This document shows, piece after piece, positions 17,115 to 25,150 of a DNA stretch of 64,000 bases. The DNA comes from an uncultured Paracoccaceae bacterium. GTDB taxonomy: Bacteria > Pseudomonadota > Alphaproteobacteria > Rhodobacterales > Rhodobacteraceae. The notes below the pieces were generated by a model, which had not been told where the DNA came from, searched no databases, and worked only from the letters and a program-made list of their open reading frames with translations. Positions within the stretch are counted from its first letter, which is position 1; each line of letters begins with the position of its first letter. The translations under genes and the position numbers were made by a program. Where the stretch lies: the NCBI GenBank assembly GCA_947488175.1, contig CANKYO010000004.1:434001-498000 (forward strand). The letters are read 5' to 3'.

Positions 17115-18463
17115 GTTGGACCGAAAAAATCCCGCAAGCCGCAAGGGATTATCTTGAGGCCAACCGGCTGGACGAGGTGGAATGTGTGATCGCCGACCTG
17201 CCCGGAATTGCGCGGGGCAAGGCCGTGCCTGCCGGCAAATGGGAAAAGCAGACCAGCTTTCATCTGCCGAACTCCATCTTCTTCCAGACCATCACCGGTG
17301 ACTGGGGGGAGGCCGCAGGCCCTGACGGTTTTCTTGAACCCGACATGGTCATGAAACCGGATCTGTCGACAACCACCGCCGCCCCATGGGCCGATGATGG
17401 CACATTGCAGGTCATCCACGACGCCTTTGACCAAAAGGGCAAACCTGTTCCTTTTTCGCCCCGCAATGTGTTGCGTCGGGTGGTCGACCTCTACAAGGCC
17501 GAAGGCTGGACGCCGGTCGTGGCTCCGGAGATGGAATTCTACCTCGTCGCCCGCAATATCGACCCCGCCAAAGCGATTGAACCGATGATGGGGCGCACCG
17601 GGCGACCAGCGGCGGGGCGGCAGGCCTATTCGATGTCGGCGGTCGATGATTACGGGCCGGTGATCGACGATATCTATGAATATGCTGAAGTCCAGGGGTT
17701 TGAGATTGACGGCATCGCCCAGGAAGGCGGCGCAGGCCAGCTTGAGATTAATCTGCGCCATGGCAACCCGGTCAAGCTTGCCGATGAGGTCTTCTATTTC
17801 AAACGGCTGATCCGCGAGGCAGCCCTGAAGCACGATTGCTTCGCCACCTTCATGGCCAAACCGATCGAGGGCGAACCCGGCTCTGCCATGCATATCCATC
17901 ATTCGGTGCTGGACGAAAAGGGACGCAATATCTTTACCGGACCGCAGGGCGGCGAAACTGATGCCTTCTTCCATTTCATCGGGGGTTTGCAGGAGCACAT
18001 GCCAAGCGTGATCGCCATGATCGCACCTTATGTGAACAGCTACCGGCGCTATGTCCGCGATCATGCGGCGCCCATTAACCTCGAATGGGGGCGCGACAAT
18101 CGGACGACAGGTATCCGCATCCCGGTCTCGCCACCCGAGGCGCGGCGGATCGAAAACCGGCTCGCCGGAATGGACTGCAACCCTTATCTTTGCATCGCGG
18201 CCTCACTGGCCTGCGGCTATCTGGGGATGAAGAACGAGGTGCGGCCCGACAAACGCTGGCACGGCGATGCATATGAGTCAGAAGATGAGGTGCCGCAGGG
18301 CCTTTATGCCGCGCTGGATATGTTTGACGAAGCAAAAGAAATCCACGACGTCCTCGGCCCTGATTTCGCCCGGGTCTATTCCATTGTCAAAAGGGCAGAA
18401 TATAATGAGTTCCTGCAGGTCATCAGCCCGTGGGAACGCGAACATCTGTTGTTGAACGTATGA
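17111..18463 (+). CDS. glutamine synthetase-family enzyme, probable gamma-glutamylpolyamine synthetase
   Basis: A 450-residue type-I-fold glutamine synthetase relative. Visible are the N-terminal VECVIADLPGIARGKAVPA, the catalytic-domain APEMEFYLV glutamate cluster, EGGAGQLEINLRHG, MAKPIEGEPGSAMHIHHSV (ATP site) and NRTTGIRIP for the phosphate-binding arginines. The replacements relative to GlnA match the PuuA class that ligates glutamate to putrescine or other amines. Context (ABC importer, amidotransferase, PuuB-like oxidase nearby) supports amine catabolism; the specific amine is inferred. Confidence 0.88.
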   Translation: MSWTEKIPQAARDYLEANRLDEVECVIADLPGIARGKAVPAGKWEKQTSFHLPNSIFFQTITGDWGEAAGPDGFLEPDMVMKPDLSTTTAAPWADDGTLQVIHDAFDQKGKPVPFSPRNVLRRVVDLYKAEGWTPVVAPEMEFYLVARNIDPAKAIEPMMGRTGRPAAGRQAYSMSAVDDYGPVIDDIYEYAEVQGFEIDGIAQEGGAGQLEINLRHGNPVKLADEVFYFKRLIREAALKHDCFATFMAKPIEGEPGSAMHIHHSVLDEKGRNIFTGPQGGETDAFFHFIGGLQEHMPSVIAMIAPYVNSYRRYVRDHAAPINLEWGRDNRTTGIRIPVSPPEARRIENRLAGMDCNPYLCIAASLACGYLGMKNEVRPDKRWHGDAYESEDEVPQGLYAALDMFDEAKEIHDVLGPDFARVYSIVKRAEYNEFLQVISPWEREHLLLNV

Positions 18464-19335
18464 TCAAACACGGCATCGCCATCGTCTTTCTGACACTACT
18501 GACACAGTTGGGTGGCATCGCATGGCTGTTTGCCCTCATCCTCCGGCCTTTATTCGGGCGGTTTCTGACCATCTTTCTCGCCGCCTATCTGGGGCTGTCG
18601 GTCGGTGTGCATTACGCCGCTCCCTCCACAGGTCGGGTCGCCCTGCCCTGTCTGGACGCCGGGCCGCCGCAGGTTGCTGTGCTGAACCCGCTTTATTGCG
18701 CGCTTAACCGTCACTACGTCACCCCCGAAATGAAAGACTATGCCAATTCGCTGGCCGCACATATGCACGAGACTTTCCCCGGCACACGCACCCGGGCGCT
18801 GGATGGTGGCTTTCCGTTTCTGAATGGGTTTCCGCTATTGCCCCACCTGTCACACGATGATGGGCAGAAGCTTGATCTGGCCTTTTTCTACACCGACGCC
18901 GGTGGTGAGTATCAGTTGGGCAAGGCGCGCTCGCCCATCGGCTATTGGGGCTTTGAAGATCCGCGGCCGGGCGACCCGGAACCCTGTGCCGACCAATCGG
19001 GGATCAGCCTGCGCTGGGACGTTGCATGGCTGCAACCCTATCTGCGCGATTGGCCGCTGGATGAAGCGCGGACAGGCGAAATGCTTCGCTGGCTAGCTGA
19101 AAACCCGGTTGGTGAAGACTTCCGTATCTTCATCGAACCTCATCTGGCCCGCCGGTTGGGTGTATCCGGCGATGCGGTCGGTTTCCAGGGCTGCAACGCA
19201 GCACGACATGACGACCACATTCATGTGCAGTTTGTGCCTGCAGCAACGCCGCCAAGCCCCGAAGCAGTCCAACCAGACCCGGCTGCACCGATTGAACAGG
19301 ATCCTGCACCGATCGAGACAGAAACGACCGAGTAA
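18460..19335 (+). CDS. MepA-like (LAS/M15-M74 fold) putative murein endopeptidase, membrane-anchored
   Basis: A 291-residue protein that starts at an ATG overlapping the synthetase stop (ATGA). Two hydrophobic segments (about residues 2-45) anchor it, and the rest should be periplasmic. It has zinc-site elements of penicillin-insensitive murein endopeptidases: LSHDDGQKLDLAF (H-x5-D-type, about 131-143) and ARHDDHIHVQF (about 247-257), with conserved cysteines in between. The last ~40 residues are Pro/Glu-rich and probably disordered. Activity on peptidoglycan is inferred from motifs. Its coupling to the amine genes may be positional only. Confidence 0.65.
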   Translation: MIKHGIAIVFLTLLTQLGGIAWLFALILRPLFGRFLTIFLAAYLGLSVGVHYAAPSTGRVALPCLDAGPPQVAVLNPLYCALNRHYVTPEMKDYANSLAAHMHETFPGTRTRALDGGFPFLNGFPLLPHLSHDDGQKLDLAFFYTDAGGEYQLGKARSPIGYWGFEDPRPGDPEPCADQSGISLRWDVAWLQPYLRDWPLDEARTGEMLRWLAENPVGEDFRIFIEPHLARRLGVSGDAVGFQGCNAARHDDHIHVQFVPAATPPSPEAVQPDPAAPIEQDPAPIETETTE

Positions 19336-19343
19336 CGCCCGCT

Positions 19344-19769
19344 CTACCGCCTCACGAACTGCAAAACACCGGCAATCGCCGGCGCGTCAGGATCATCTGA
19401 GGGATGGGCAACACCGTTATTCACGATGATCTCCTCAAAATCGAACGGGCTGATCCCGTCCAGACAGGCTACATTGATGCCAAGCTCATTCGGGTTCGAA
19501 CGGCGCTGGTGATACGTGTAAATCCCGCAGACACGGCAAAAGTAATGCTTCGCTGTTCTGGTGTTGAATTGATACAGCGTCAGGGCCTCTTCGCCTTGCA
19601 TAAATCGGATACCACCCAGCGGTGCGGTCACGGCGACCGCCCCGCGCATGCTGCAATAGGAACATGTGCAGCGACTGGCGCTGTTCAACCCATCGCTTAG
19701 CGTGACCACAAACCGGACCGTGCCGCAGTGACAGCCCCCGCTGTGCTTTGTCTCATTCGGCATCGACAT
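19344..19769 (-). CDS. GFA-family zinc protein
   Basis: A 141-residue protein of the glutathione-dependent formaldehyde-activating enzyme/CENP-V fold. Zinc-binding cysteines appear in GGCHCGTVRF (about 11-20), CTCSYC (about 34-39) and CRVCGIYTYH (about 98-107). The family name covers many proteins without proven formaldehyde activity, so the substrate is unknown. Convergent with the MepA-like gene, which ends 9 bases away. Confidence 0.9.
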   Translation of the reverse strand: MSMPNETKHSGGCHCGTVRFVVTLSDGLNSASRCTCSYCSMRGAVAVTAPLGGIRFMQGEEALTLYQFNTRTAKHYFCRVCGIYTYHQRRSNPNELGINVACLDGISPFDFEEIIVNNGVAHPSDDPDAPAIAGVLQFVRR

Positions 19770-19854
19770 CCCCCTTCAATCCGAACAAACCGCTATCTCT
19801 GTCCAACCTCAACCCCTATCATGCGCCAACACTATCAGTGACCCGCAGGCCCTC

Positions 19855-21159
19855 ATGAACCCGCTTCACCGCAATGACCGCCCCGGCCAGTTCCCCAAAA
19901 GCTGGTACGCTGCCAGCACCGATATCCCGCCGGAACGCCCGCCACTTTATGGGCAGACCACGGCGGATGTCTGCGTTGTGGGCGCGGGTTACACCGGGCT
20001 GTCCGCCGCGTTGCATCTGGCAAACAAGGGGCTCGATGTCGTCGTTCTGGATGCGCACAGGGCCGGTTTTGGCGCGTCAGGGCGCAATGGCGGGCAAGTC
20101 GGCACCGGCTTCAACATGGACCAGCCCGCGCTGGAAAAGCGGTGCGGCCCGGACACTGCCCGCATTTTGTGGGAACTGGCCGAAGAAGCAAAGCAAGACG
20201 TGCGCCAAAACTGCGCCCAGCTCGCGCCCGACGCGCGCTACTCCCCCGGCGTGGCCCATGGGTTTTATGCCGCGCGGGAGGCAAAGGATTATGCAGACTA
20301 TGCCGCGCATCTGGCCGACACCTATGGGTATGATCAGATCGAACTGCTGGACCCCGATGCCATGCGCGATCTGGTCAAATCCCCGCTCTACCAAGGCGGA
20401 TTTTTGGATATGGGTGCCGGGCATCTGCACCCGCTGCGCTATGCCTTCGGCCTTGCCCGCGCGGCAGAGGCAGCAGGCGCGCGCATTTACGAACGGGCCG
20501 AGGTTCACGATATTGCCCATGGCGATCCGGCCGAGGTGCGCACCGACCGGGGCTGCGTCAAGGCCCGCCATGTGATCCTTGCGGGCAATGGCTACCTGCC
20601 CAATATCGAACGCAAGGTGGCGGCCAAGGTCATGCCGATCAACAGCTTTATGTGCGCGACCGAACCGCTTGGTGACAAAGCGGCAGAGGTTCTGGCACGC
20701 GATATCGCCGTTGCGGACAGCAAGTTTGTCGTGAACTACTACCGCCTGTCCGAGGATAAGCGGTTCCTGTTCGGCGGACGCGAAAGCTATTCCATTGGCT
20801 TTCCCAAGGATATCAGCACCGCCCTGATCGCGCGCATGACAAACCTGTTTCCACAGTTGCAAGGCGTCAAGATTGACTATGTCTGGGGTGGCACACTTGG
20901 CATCACAATGCCCCGCCTGCCTGCCATTCAGCGGGTCGCACCCAATGTTCTGTCCGGCGCGGGCTTTTCCGGGCATGGCGTGGCCCTGTCCGGGTTGGCC
21001 GGCAAAGTCATGGCCGAGGCGATTGCCGGTCAGGCATCCCGTTTCGATGCGCTGGCCGGGCTGAACGTCCCGAATTTCCCCGGCGGCGTAGCGTTTCGCG
21101 CACCGCTGCTAACACTGGCCATGACGTGGTACGCGCTCCGCGACAGGCTCGGCATATGA
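19855..21159 (+). CDS. puuB: FAD-dependent gamma-glutamylputrescine oxidase-like enzyme
   Basis: A 434-residue DAO-family flavoenzyme with the N-terminal SWYAAS and Rossmann VVGAGYTGLSAALHLA (GAGYTG at 43-48), GASGRNGGQVG (about 68-78), and a C-terminal WGGTLGITMPRLP and SGAGFSGHGV FAD-contact block. This set is the signature of PuuB/OrdL, which oxidatively deaminates gamma-glutamylputrescine to the aldehyde. It lies 1.4 kb downstream of the gamma-glutamylamine synthetase gene, so the two likely work in one pathway. The symbol is by homology. Confidence 0.85.
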   Translation: MNPLHRNDRPGQFPKSWYAASTDIPPERPPLYGQTTADVCVVGAGYTGLSAALHLANKGLDVVVLDAHRAGFGASGRNGGQVGTGFNMDQPALEKRCGPDTARILWELAEEAKQDVRQNCAQLAPDARYSPGVAHGFYAAREAKDYADYAAHLADTYGYDQIELLDPDAMRDLVKSPLYQGGFLDMGAGHLHPLRYAFGLARAAEAAGARIYERAEVHDIAHGDPAEVRTDRGCVKARHVILAGNGYLPNIERKVAAKVMPINSFMCATEPLGDKAAEVLARDIAVADSKFVVNYYRLSEDKRFLFGGRESYSIGFPKDISTALIARMTNLFPQLQGVKIDYVWGGTLGITMPRLPAIQRVAPNVLSGAGFSGHGVALSGLAGKVMAEAIAGQASRFDALAGLNVPNFPGGVAFRAPLLTLAMTWYALRDRLGI

Positions 21160-21200
21160 CCACCTGAAACAATCATAGAATTGTGATGCGATTCGTGTTA

Positions 21201-21230
21201 GCTTTTCCCGAAATGTAATTTCAGGAAAGC
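21201..21230 (+). promoter_or_regulatory. hairpin occluding the ribosome-binding site of the aminotransferase gene
   Basis: GCTTTTCCCGAAAT can pair with the downstream ATTTCAGGAAAGC (one mismatch, one bulge) around GTA. The 3-prime arm contains AGGAAAG, which is also the ribosome-binding site eight bases before the ATG at 21238, so folding would hide it. Direct reading; regulation is inference. Confidence 0.45.
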
Positions 21231-21237
21231 TGAACAC

Positions 21238-22422
21238 ATGTCCTACATCCCCAATGTCTACGATGCCGAACCGATCCCAGCCGCCGCCATGGACGAGGTC
21301 AGTCGCATCCTGCGCAGTGGTGATTTGTTCCGCTACACATCAGAGAATTCGCCCGTCGCTTTGCTTGAGGCAGAGTTCGCATCGCTGATGGGCAGCAAAT
21401 ATGCGCTAGCCGTGTCGTCCTGTTCGGCTGCGCTGTTTTTGTCGCTCAAAGCACTGGACCTGCCAAAAGGTGCGCGGGTGCTGATACCTGGGTTCACTTT
21501 TGCCGCCGTACCTTCGGCAGTGGTTCATGCTGACTGCATGCCCGTTCTGTGCGAATGCGGCGACAACTACCGCATTGATCTGGATGATTTCGAAGCTAAG
21601 ATCCACTTGGTCGATGCCGTCATCATCAGCCATATGCGGGGACATACCTCGGACATGGATGAAATCATGGCGATCTGTCTGGACGCCGGAAAACCCGTTG
21701 TCGAAGATGCCGCCCATTCACTGGGGACCACATGGGATGGGCGCAATATCGGCACCATCGGCAAGATCGGGTGTTTCAGCTTTCAGTCCTACAAACTGCT
21801 CAACGCAGGCGAAGGCGGGATCATGATCACCGATGATGCCGACCTGATCGCGCGGGCCGTCATCATGTCGGGGGCCTATGAACATAACTGGAAAAAACAC
21901 CCCGTTTTGCAGGACAGCTTTGTCAAATGGCAGAACAAGCTGCCGCTTTATAACCAGCGGCTCAACACCCTGTCCGCTGCCATCATTCGCCCGCAGCTGG
22001 ACGAGCTTCTTCGCAGGGTCGCCGATGGGCGGCGCAATCATGACCACGTTGCAACACAACTCAACCATTCCAATTGGATCACTGTTCCCGCCAAGCTGAC
22101 CCAGGAAGAGCGCGCACCTGACTCCATCCAATTCAATCTTGTCGATATGACCGATGAGCAAGTGAAGGATTTTCAGGCCGCCGCCGCCAAGGCAGGCTTG
22201 TCAGTGCAGGTGTTTGGGCTCAGCGACGACAATGCGCGCGCCTTCTGGAACTGGCAGTTCCTGGACCGGATCCCGCAATTACCCCGCACGCGTGCCATGC
22301 TGATGCGCGCCTGTGACGTGCGATTACCCGCGCGACTGAGCCTTGATGATTGCGACATCATCGCACAGACCATCGTCGAAGCGGCCGATCATGTAATGGC
22401 CCGCGAGCTGGAGCTGAACTAG
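21238..22422 (+). CDS. DegT/DnrJ/EryC1/StrS-family PLP aminotransferase
   Basis: A 394-residue type I fold sugar-aminotransferase family protein. PLP-site elements: SSCSAALFLSLKAL (60-73), FTFAAVPSA (87-95), VVEDAAHSLGT (154-164) and the Schiff-base Lys186 in FSFQSYKLLNAGEGG. Members aminate keto-sugars for polysaccharides or antibiotics, but no glycosyl or nucleotide-sugar genes are nearby, so the substrate here is open. It converges on a LysR gene across an inverted-repeat element that includes both stop codons. Confidence 0.88.
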   Translation: MSYIPNVYDAEPIPAAAMDEVSRILRSGDLFRYTSENSPVALLEAEFASLMGSKYALAVSSCSAALFLSLKALDLPKGARVLIPGFTFAAVPSAVVHADCMPVLCECGDNYRIDLDDFEAKIHLVDAVIISHMRGHTSDMDEIMAICLDAGKPVVEDAAHSLGTTWDGRNIGTIGKIGCFSFQSYKLLNAGEGGIMITDDADLIARAVIMSGAYEHNWKKHPVLQDSFVKWQNKLPLYNQRLNTLSAAIIRPQLDELLRRVADGRRNHDHVATQLNHSNWITVPAKLTQEERAPDSIQFNLVDMTDEQVKDFQAAAAKAGLSVQVFGLSDDNARAFWNWQFLDRIPQLPRTRAMLMRACDVRLPARLSLDDCDIIAQTIVEAADHVMARELELN

Positions 22423-22689
22423 GCGATATCTGCATTTACCACACACCACCGGCGCGAGACACATTTTGCCGCTGACAAGCTGATTTGACCGCAGCGATGT
22501 GGGTCATCGGCAGAGCAAATCCGCGACGGCAGAGGCAAAATGCGCCGCGCCCCGCAGGGGTTTCGCCAAAATTGCCCATTTCTGCGTCAACAGAGCTTGA
22601 ATTAACCCGTTAGTTCTGCGCTCCGTTTCCTGGAACTGAGCAATTTTGCCTGAAATCGGTAGTGCGTGGTAAATGCAGACGCCGCCTAG
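22419..22689. repeat. 271-bp element with 33-bp imperfect terminal inverted repeats (MITE-like)
   Basis: The first 33 bases (22419-22451) and the last 33 (22657-22689) are inverted copies matching at 28 of 33 positions; the core is TCTGCATTTACCAC followed by CAC and ACCG. The ends contain the TAG stop codons of both flanking convergent genes. A nested inverted pair, CAAAATTGC and GCAATTTTG, lies inside. No coding sequence is evident. It could be a non-autonomous mobile element or a bidirectional termination/RNA structure. Confidence 0.55.
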
Positions 22690-23645
22690 AGTAAGCGCAG
22701 TTGGTCTTTCAGCCAAGGGTATTGCTGCAGCGCCGGGTTTACGATCATATCCTGCAATAGCGGCTTGATCCGGGCTGCTATTGTTGCAGGCAAATCACCC
22801 AGAATATCTTGGCGGGCGGTCAGTGAAATGGTCCGGCTCAGCGGCGGAAACGGCAGCGGCATCAGGTCAACGGCATCGCGGAAACGGCCCGCACGCAGCC
22901 AACCCAGCGGCGTCAGGATCGTCCAGCCCGCCCCGTCCGCTACCATCGCCATGATGGCATGATAACTGTCCAATTCGAACCGGTGGGTCAGGCGCAGGTT
23001 CTGTCGGGCCAGGTGGGCAGCAATCGTCCGGCCCATATGATGGCGGGTTGTGTATTGGATCAACTGCATCCGGTGCAGTTTGCGGTTCAGGTCTCCCTCG
23101 CCCATCATACCTTTTGGGGCGGCCAGCACGAAAGGTTCCTCAAGGAGCGGATGCACCTCCATCCCGGACATGGCCTGCCCCATATCCGCCGCCGCAATCA
23201 CATCGAGCGCCCGTGTGTCCAGCAGATCGAATAGCCGATGCGAGGCACCGGTTTCCAGCAGGAACTGGCAATTCTTCAACTCCGCGCTCATCGCGCGCAG
23301 CAAACCAGGGGTCACGTCGGCATCAAAATCCTCGATCATGCCAAGGCGCAACCGGGTCAATCGGCTGAGGTCCACCATAGCCAGTTCTGCCTTGGCCTGA
23401 TCTGCTTCGTTCAGGATCGTGTTGGCGCGGCGCAGAAACATCTCACCCGCCGGGGTGAGGGTCACGGGCCGTTCGCCCCGGTTCAAAAGGGTGGTGCCAA
23501 TGGCCCCTTCCAGATTGGTGATCTGCTGGCTGACGGTCGCGGCTGACGTGCCCAAACGGCGAGCCGCCGCCGAAATCGATGCCTCTTCCGCCGTCGCCAC
23601 AAAAACCGATATGCCCCAAAGGGTGATCTTACCTGATGTTGCCAT
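22686..23645 (-). CDS. LysR-family transcriptional regulator
   Basis: A 319-residue regulator with an N-terminal winged helix-turn-helix (about residues 6-65: VATAEEASISAAARRLGTSA then VSQQITNLEGAIG) and a C-terminal substrate-binding domain (about 90-300) of the periplasmic-binding-protein type. Target genes are not clear: it is divergent from the small gene at 23725, which leaves an ~80-bp shared control region, and convergent with the aminotransferase gene. Confidence 0.93.
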   Translation of the reverse strand: MATSGKITLWGISVFVATAEEASISAAARRLGTSAATVSQQITNLEGAIGTTLLNRGERPVTLTPAGEMFLRRANTILNEADQAKAELAMVDLSRLTRLRLGMIEDFDADVTPGLLRAMSAELKNCQFLLETGASHRLFDLLDTRALDVIAAADMGQAMSGMEVHPLLEEPFVLAAPKGMMGEGDLNRKLHRMQLIQYTTRHHMGRTIAAHLARQNLRLTHRFELDSYHAIMAMVADGAGWTILTPLGWLRAGRFRDAVDLMPLPFPPLSRTISLTARQDILGDLPATIAARIKPLLQDMIVNPALQQYPWLKDQLRLL

Positions 23646-23724
23646 GGTGCAATTCCTTCACCCGGCAAACTAGGTGGAAAGATGGCCTGCTGCAATGCAG
23701 GTCACTGTTAATGCCATCTTAACA

Positions 23725-23976
23725 ATGACCGCACCATTTTGGCGCATGCAGTTGGAACGTTTCAAACCAAAGGGGCGGGACTGGCTCTCCCAAATCTTCC
23801 ATTGCCGGGCGGTGGAAACGGGCGGGGTCATCCGGCGACAGGTGGTCGATGTGGATCGCGAGGTCGGCATCTATACTTTCGCGGCCGAGGTGCAGCGCCG
23901 TGGCTTCCGGCTGATCCGCACGCAACATTACTTTGTCATTGTCTGCGATCCGGGGCCCATCGAAGTGGTCATCTAA
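23725..23976 (+). CDS. small conserved protein (often mislabelled phosphoribosylanthranilate isomerase)
   Basis: An 83-residue basic protein, MTAPFWRMQLERFKPKGRDW then LSQIFHCRAVETGGVIRRQV and FAAEVQRRGFRLIRTQ, ending in FVIVCDPGPIEVVI. I recall a short Rhodobacteraceae family with the pattern GGVIRR-x-VDREVG-x-EVRRRGFHLI; it lacks any TIM-barrel and cannot be TrpF. Starts at 23674 (GTG), 23695 or 23746 are also possible; no convincing ribosome-binding site decides. Function unknown. Confidence 0.6.
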   Translation: MTAPFWRMQLERFKPKGRDWLSQIFHCRAVETGGVIRRQVVDVDREVGIYTFAAEVQRRGFRLIRTQHYFVIVCDPGPIEVVI

Positions 23977-23982
23977 AGCCGC

Positions 23983-24035
23983 GATCAAATTTCTGGAAAT
24001 TTGATCTGTCAGAAGGAATTTCCAGAAATTCCTTC
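23983..24035. repeat. doublet of short perfect palindromes (second locus)
   Basis: Left palindrome has arms of 11 bp beginning GATCAAATTTC around TG (23983-24006); right palindrome has arms of 11 bp beginning GAAGGAATTTC around CA (24012-24035). They lie between the convergent ends of the small conserved gene and phaR, directly abutting the phaR stop codon. Same TTTC/GAAA core as at 16307 and 55911. Confidence 0.7.
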
Positions 24036-24039
24036 GCGC

Positions 24040-24576
24040 CTACTTCCCCATCTTTGACAGTTTTTCCTGCAAGGCTGCCAACTGGTCCTTGATCTCATTA
24101 AGATCATCACCCTGTTTCTCCGGCGATCCGGCACCAGGTATTATGCCCCCGGTCATCGCCTTGAAAAACGCTTCCTGCTGCGCACGCATCGCCTCGAAAC
24201 CCGGCATGGTCGCCATGGGATTGGCTTTGGTCATGTTCTCCATGGCTTTGGATTGCCCATCACGCAGCATCTCGAAACTGGCCTGCAGGAACTGCGGCAC
24301 GACGGATGCGGCCTGGCTGGTATAGCTGCGCACCAGATCGGTCAGCACATCAACGGGCAACACATTTTCGCCCCGGCTTTCATGCTCTGCGATAATCTGC
24401 AACAGATACTGCCGTGTCAGATCATCACCGGATTTCAGATCCACAATCTGTACTTCGCGACCCTCACGGATGAACGCGGCGATATCTTCCAGTGTCACGT
24501 AATCGCTGGTCTCGGTGTTATAGAGACGCCGGCTCGCGTATCGCTTGATCAGCAGCGGTTTATTTGCCTCGGCCAT
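24040..24576 (-). CDS. phaR: polyhydroxyalkanoate synthesis repressor PhaR
   Basis: DNA-binding repressor of phasin and PHA synthesis genes that also senses PHB granules. The 178-residue protein starts at ATG 24576, preceded by GGGAGGGAC. The N-terminal PHB_acc_N domain (about 6-66) is obvious from LLIKRYASRRLYNTETSDYV and LEDIAAFIREGREVQIVDLK; the second domain follows (YLLQIIAEHESRGEN, about 72-110) and a coiled-coil C-terminus ends LAALQEKLSKMGK. A near-consensus PhaR box lies upstream of its own start, suggesting autoregulation. Confidence 0.95.
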   Translation of the reverse strand: MAEANKPLLIKRYASRRLYNTETSDYVTLEDIAAFIREGREVQIVDLKSGDDLTRQYLLQIIAEHESRGENVLPVDVLTDLVRSYTSQAASVVPQFLQASFEMLRDGQSKAMENMTKANPMATMPGFEAMRAQQEAFFKAMTGGIIPGAGSPEKQGDDLNEIKDQLAALQEKLSKMGK

Positions 24577-24597
24577 GATCGTCCCTCCCAAGACATA

Positions 24598-24608
24598 TTG
24601 CAGTGCAG
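24598..24608. promoter_or_regulatory. PhaR-box-like site upstream of phaR
   Basis: TTGCAGTGCAG, one base off the CTGC-N3-GCAG consensus reported for Rhodobacter/Paracoccus PhaR, lies 22 bases before the phaR start codon. Suggests autoregulation. Confidence 0.55.
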
Positions 24609-24680
24609 AGAAGCCTATGCCGCGTCTGCGCAAAAAGAAAGAGGCTTGATCAAGTGACACCCGTCATTATGGATGCCGTC

Positions 24681-25076
24681 ATGTATCTTAGGTTTGTTCA
24701 TGACGTGCCCGTCGATGGCTTGAACGCGCGCCAGGGGTTTTTGGCGGCAGCCTATTTACTAAACCGAAACATCGCACTGGATGATAGTTTCAAGCGCAGT
24801 CTAGCGGAACATATCAGCTGGTTTGAAGACAACCTCACCCAGCCAGATCGGTTTAATCGGTCCAAATCCAAGGGGGCATGGCGGCGGAACACAAAAGGCT
24901 TAAGCTGGTTCAGATCAAGTGCCACAGATCACATCGACCGAGCGATCGCGCTCAATGGTTTGCTAGCCCAACGAGGCATTGTCATCGCAACACTTCGCAC
25001 GGACCGCATTGGATATGTCGTCTATCAGGATGACTATCAGGTTGTCGCAGAGCCATTTGCGGATACACCGCGATAA
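24681..25076 (+). CDS. conserved hypothetical protein
   Basis: A 131-residue cytosolic protein, MYLRFVHDVPVDGLNARQGF followed by an alpha-helical middle, then FEDNLTQPDRFNRSKSKGAW, SWFRSSATDHIDR and the C-terminal RTDRIGYVVYQDDYQVVAEP. The pattern is one I recall in many proteobacteria as an uncharacterised family, with the FNRS-x-SK and GYVVYQDD blocks conserved. An ATG at 24669 is an equally possible start. Divergent from phaR. Confidence 0.65.
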   Translation: MYLRFVHDVPVDGLNARQGFLAAAYLLNRNIALDDSFKRSLAEHISWFEDNLTQPDRFNRSKSKGAWRRNTKGLSWFRSSATDHIDRAIALNGLLAQRGIVIATLRTDRIGYVVYQDDYQVVAEPFADTPR

Positions 25077-25106
25077 ACAAAAAACGGCCCGCGATGCGGA
25101 CCGTTT
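25076..25106 (-). terminator. Rho-independent terminator downstream of the phasin gene
   Basis: Read on the minus strand, AAACGGTCCGC pairs with GCGGGCCGTTT around ATC and runs into a T6 tract. It lies about 45 bases past the phasin stop codon and right at the end of the convergent hypothetical gene, so it may serve both. Confidence 0.85.
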
Positions 25107-25150
25107 CTTGAAATCAAACCCTAGGGAGGCAAGGGCGATTTAAAGTCAGA

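Noticed and set aside
16913-18064. 383-codon minus-strand frame opposite the gamma-glutamylamine synthetase gene
   Set aside because: Antisense of a well-conserved enzyme; no domain and shadow-type composition.
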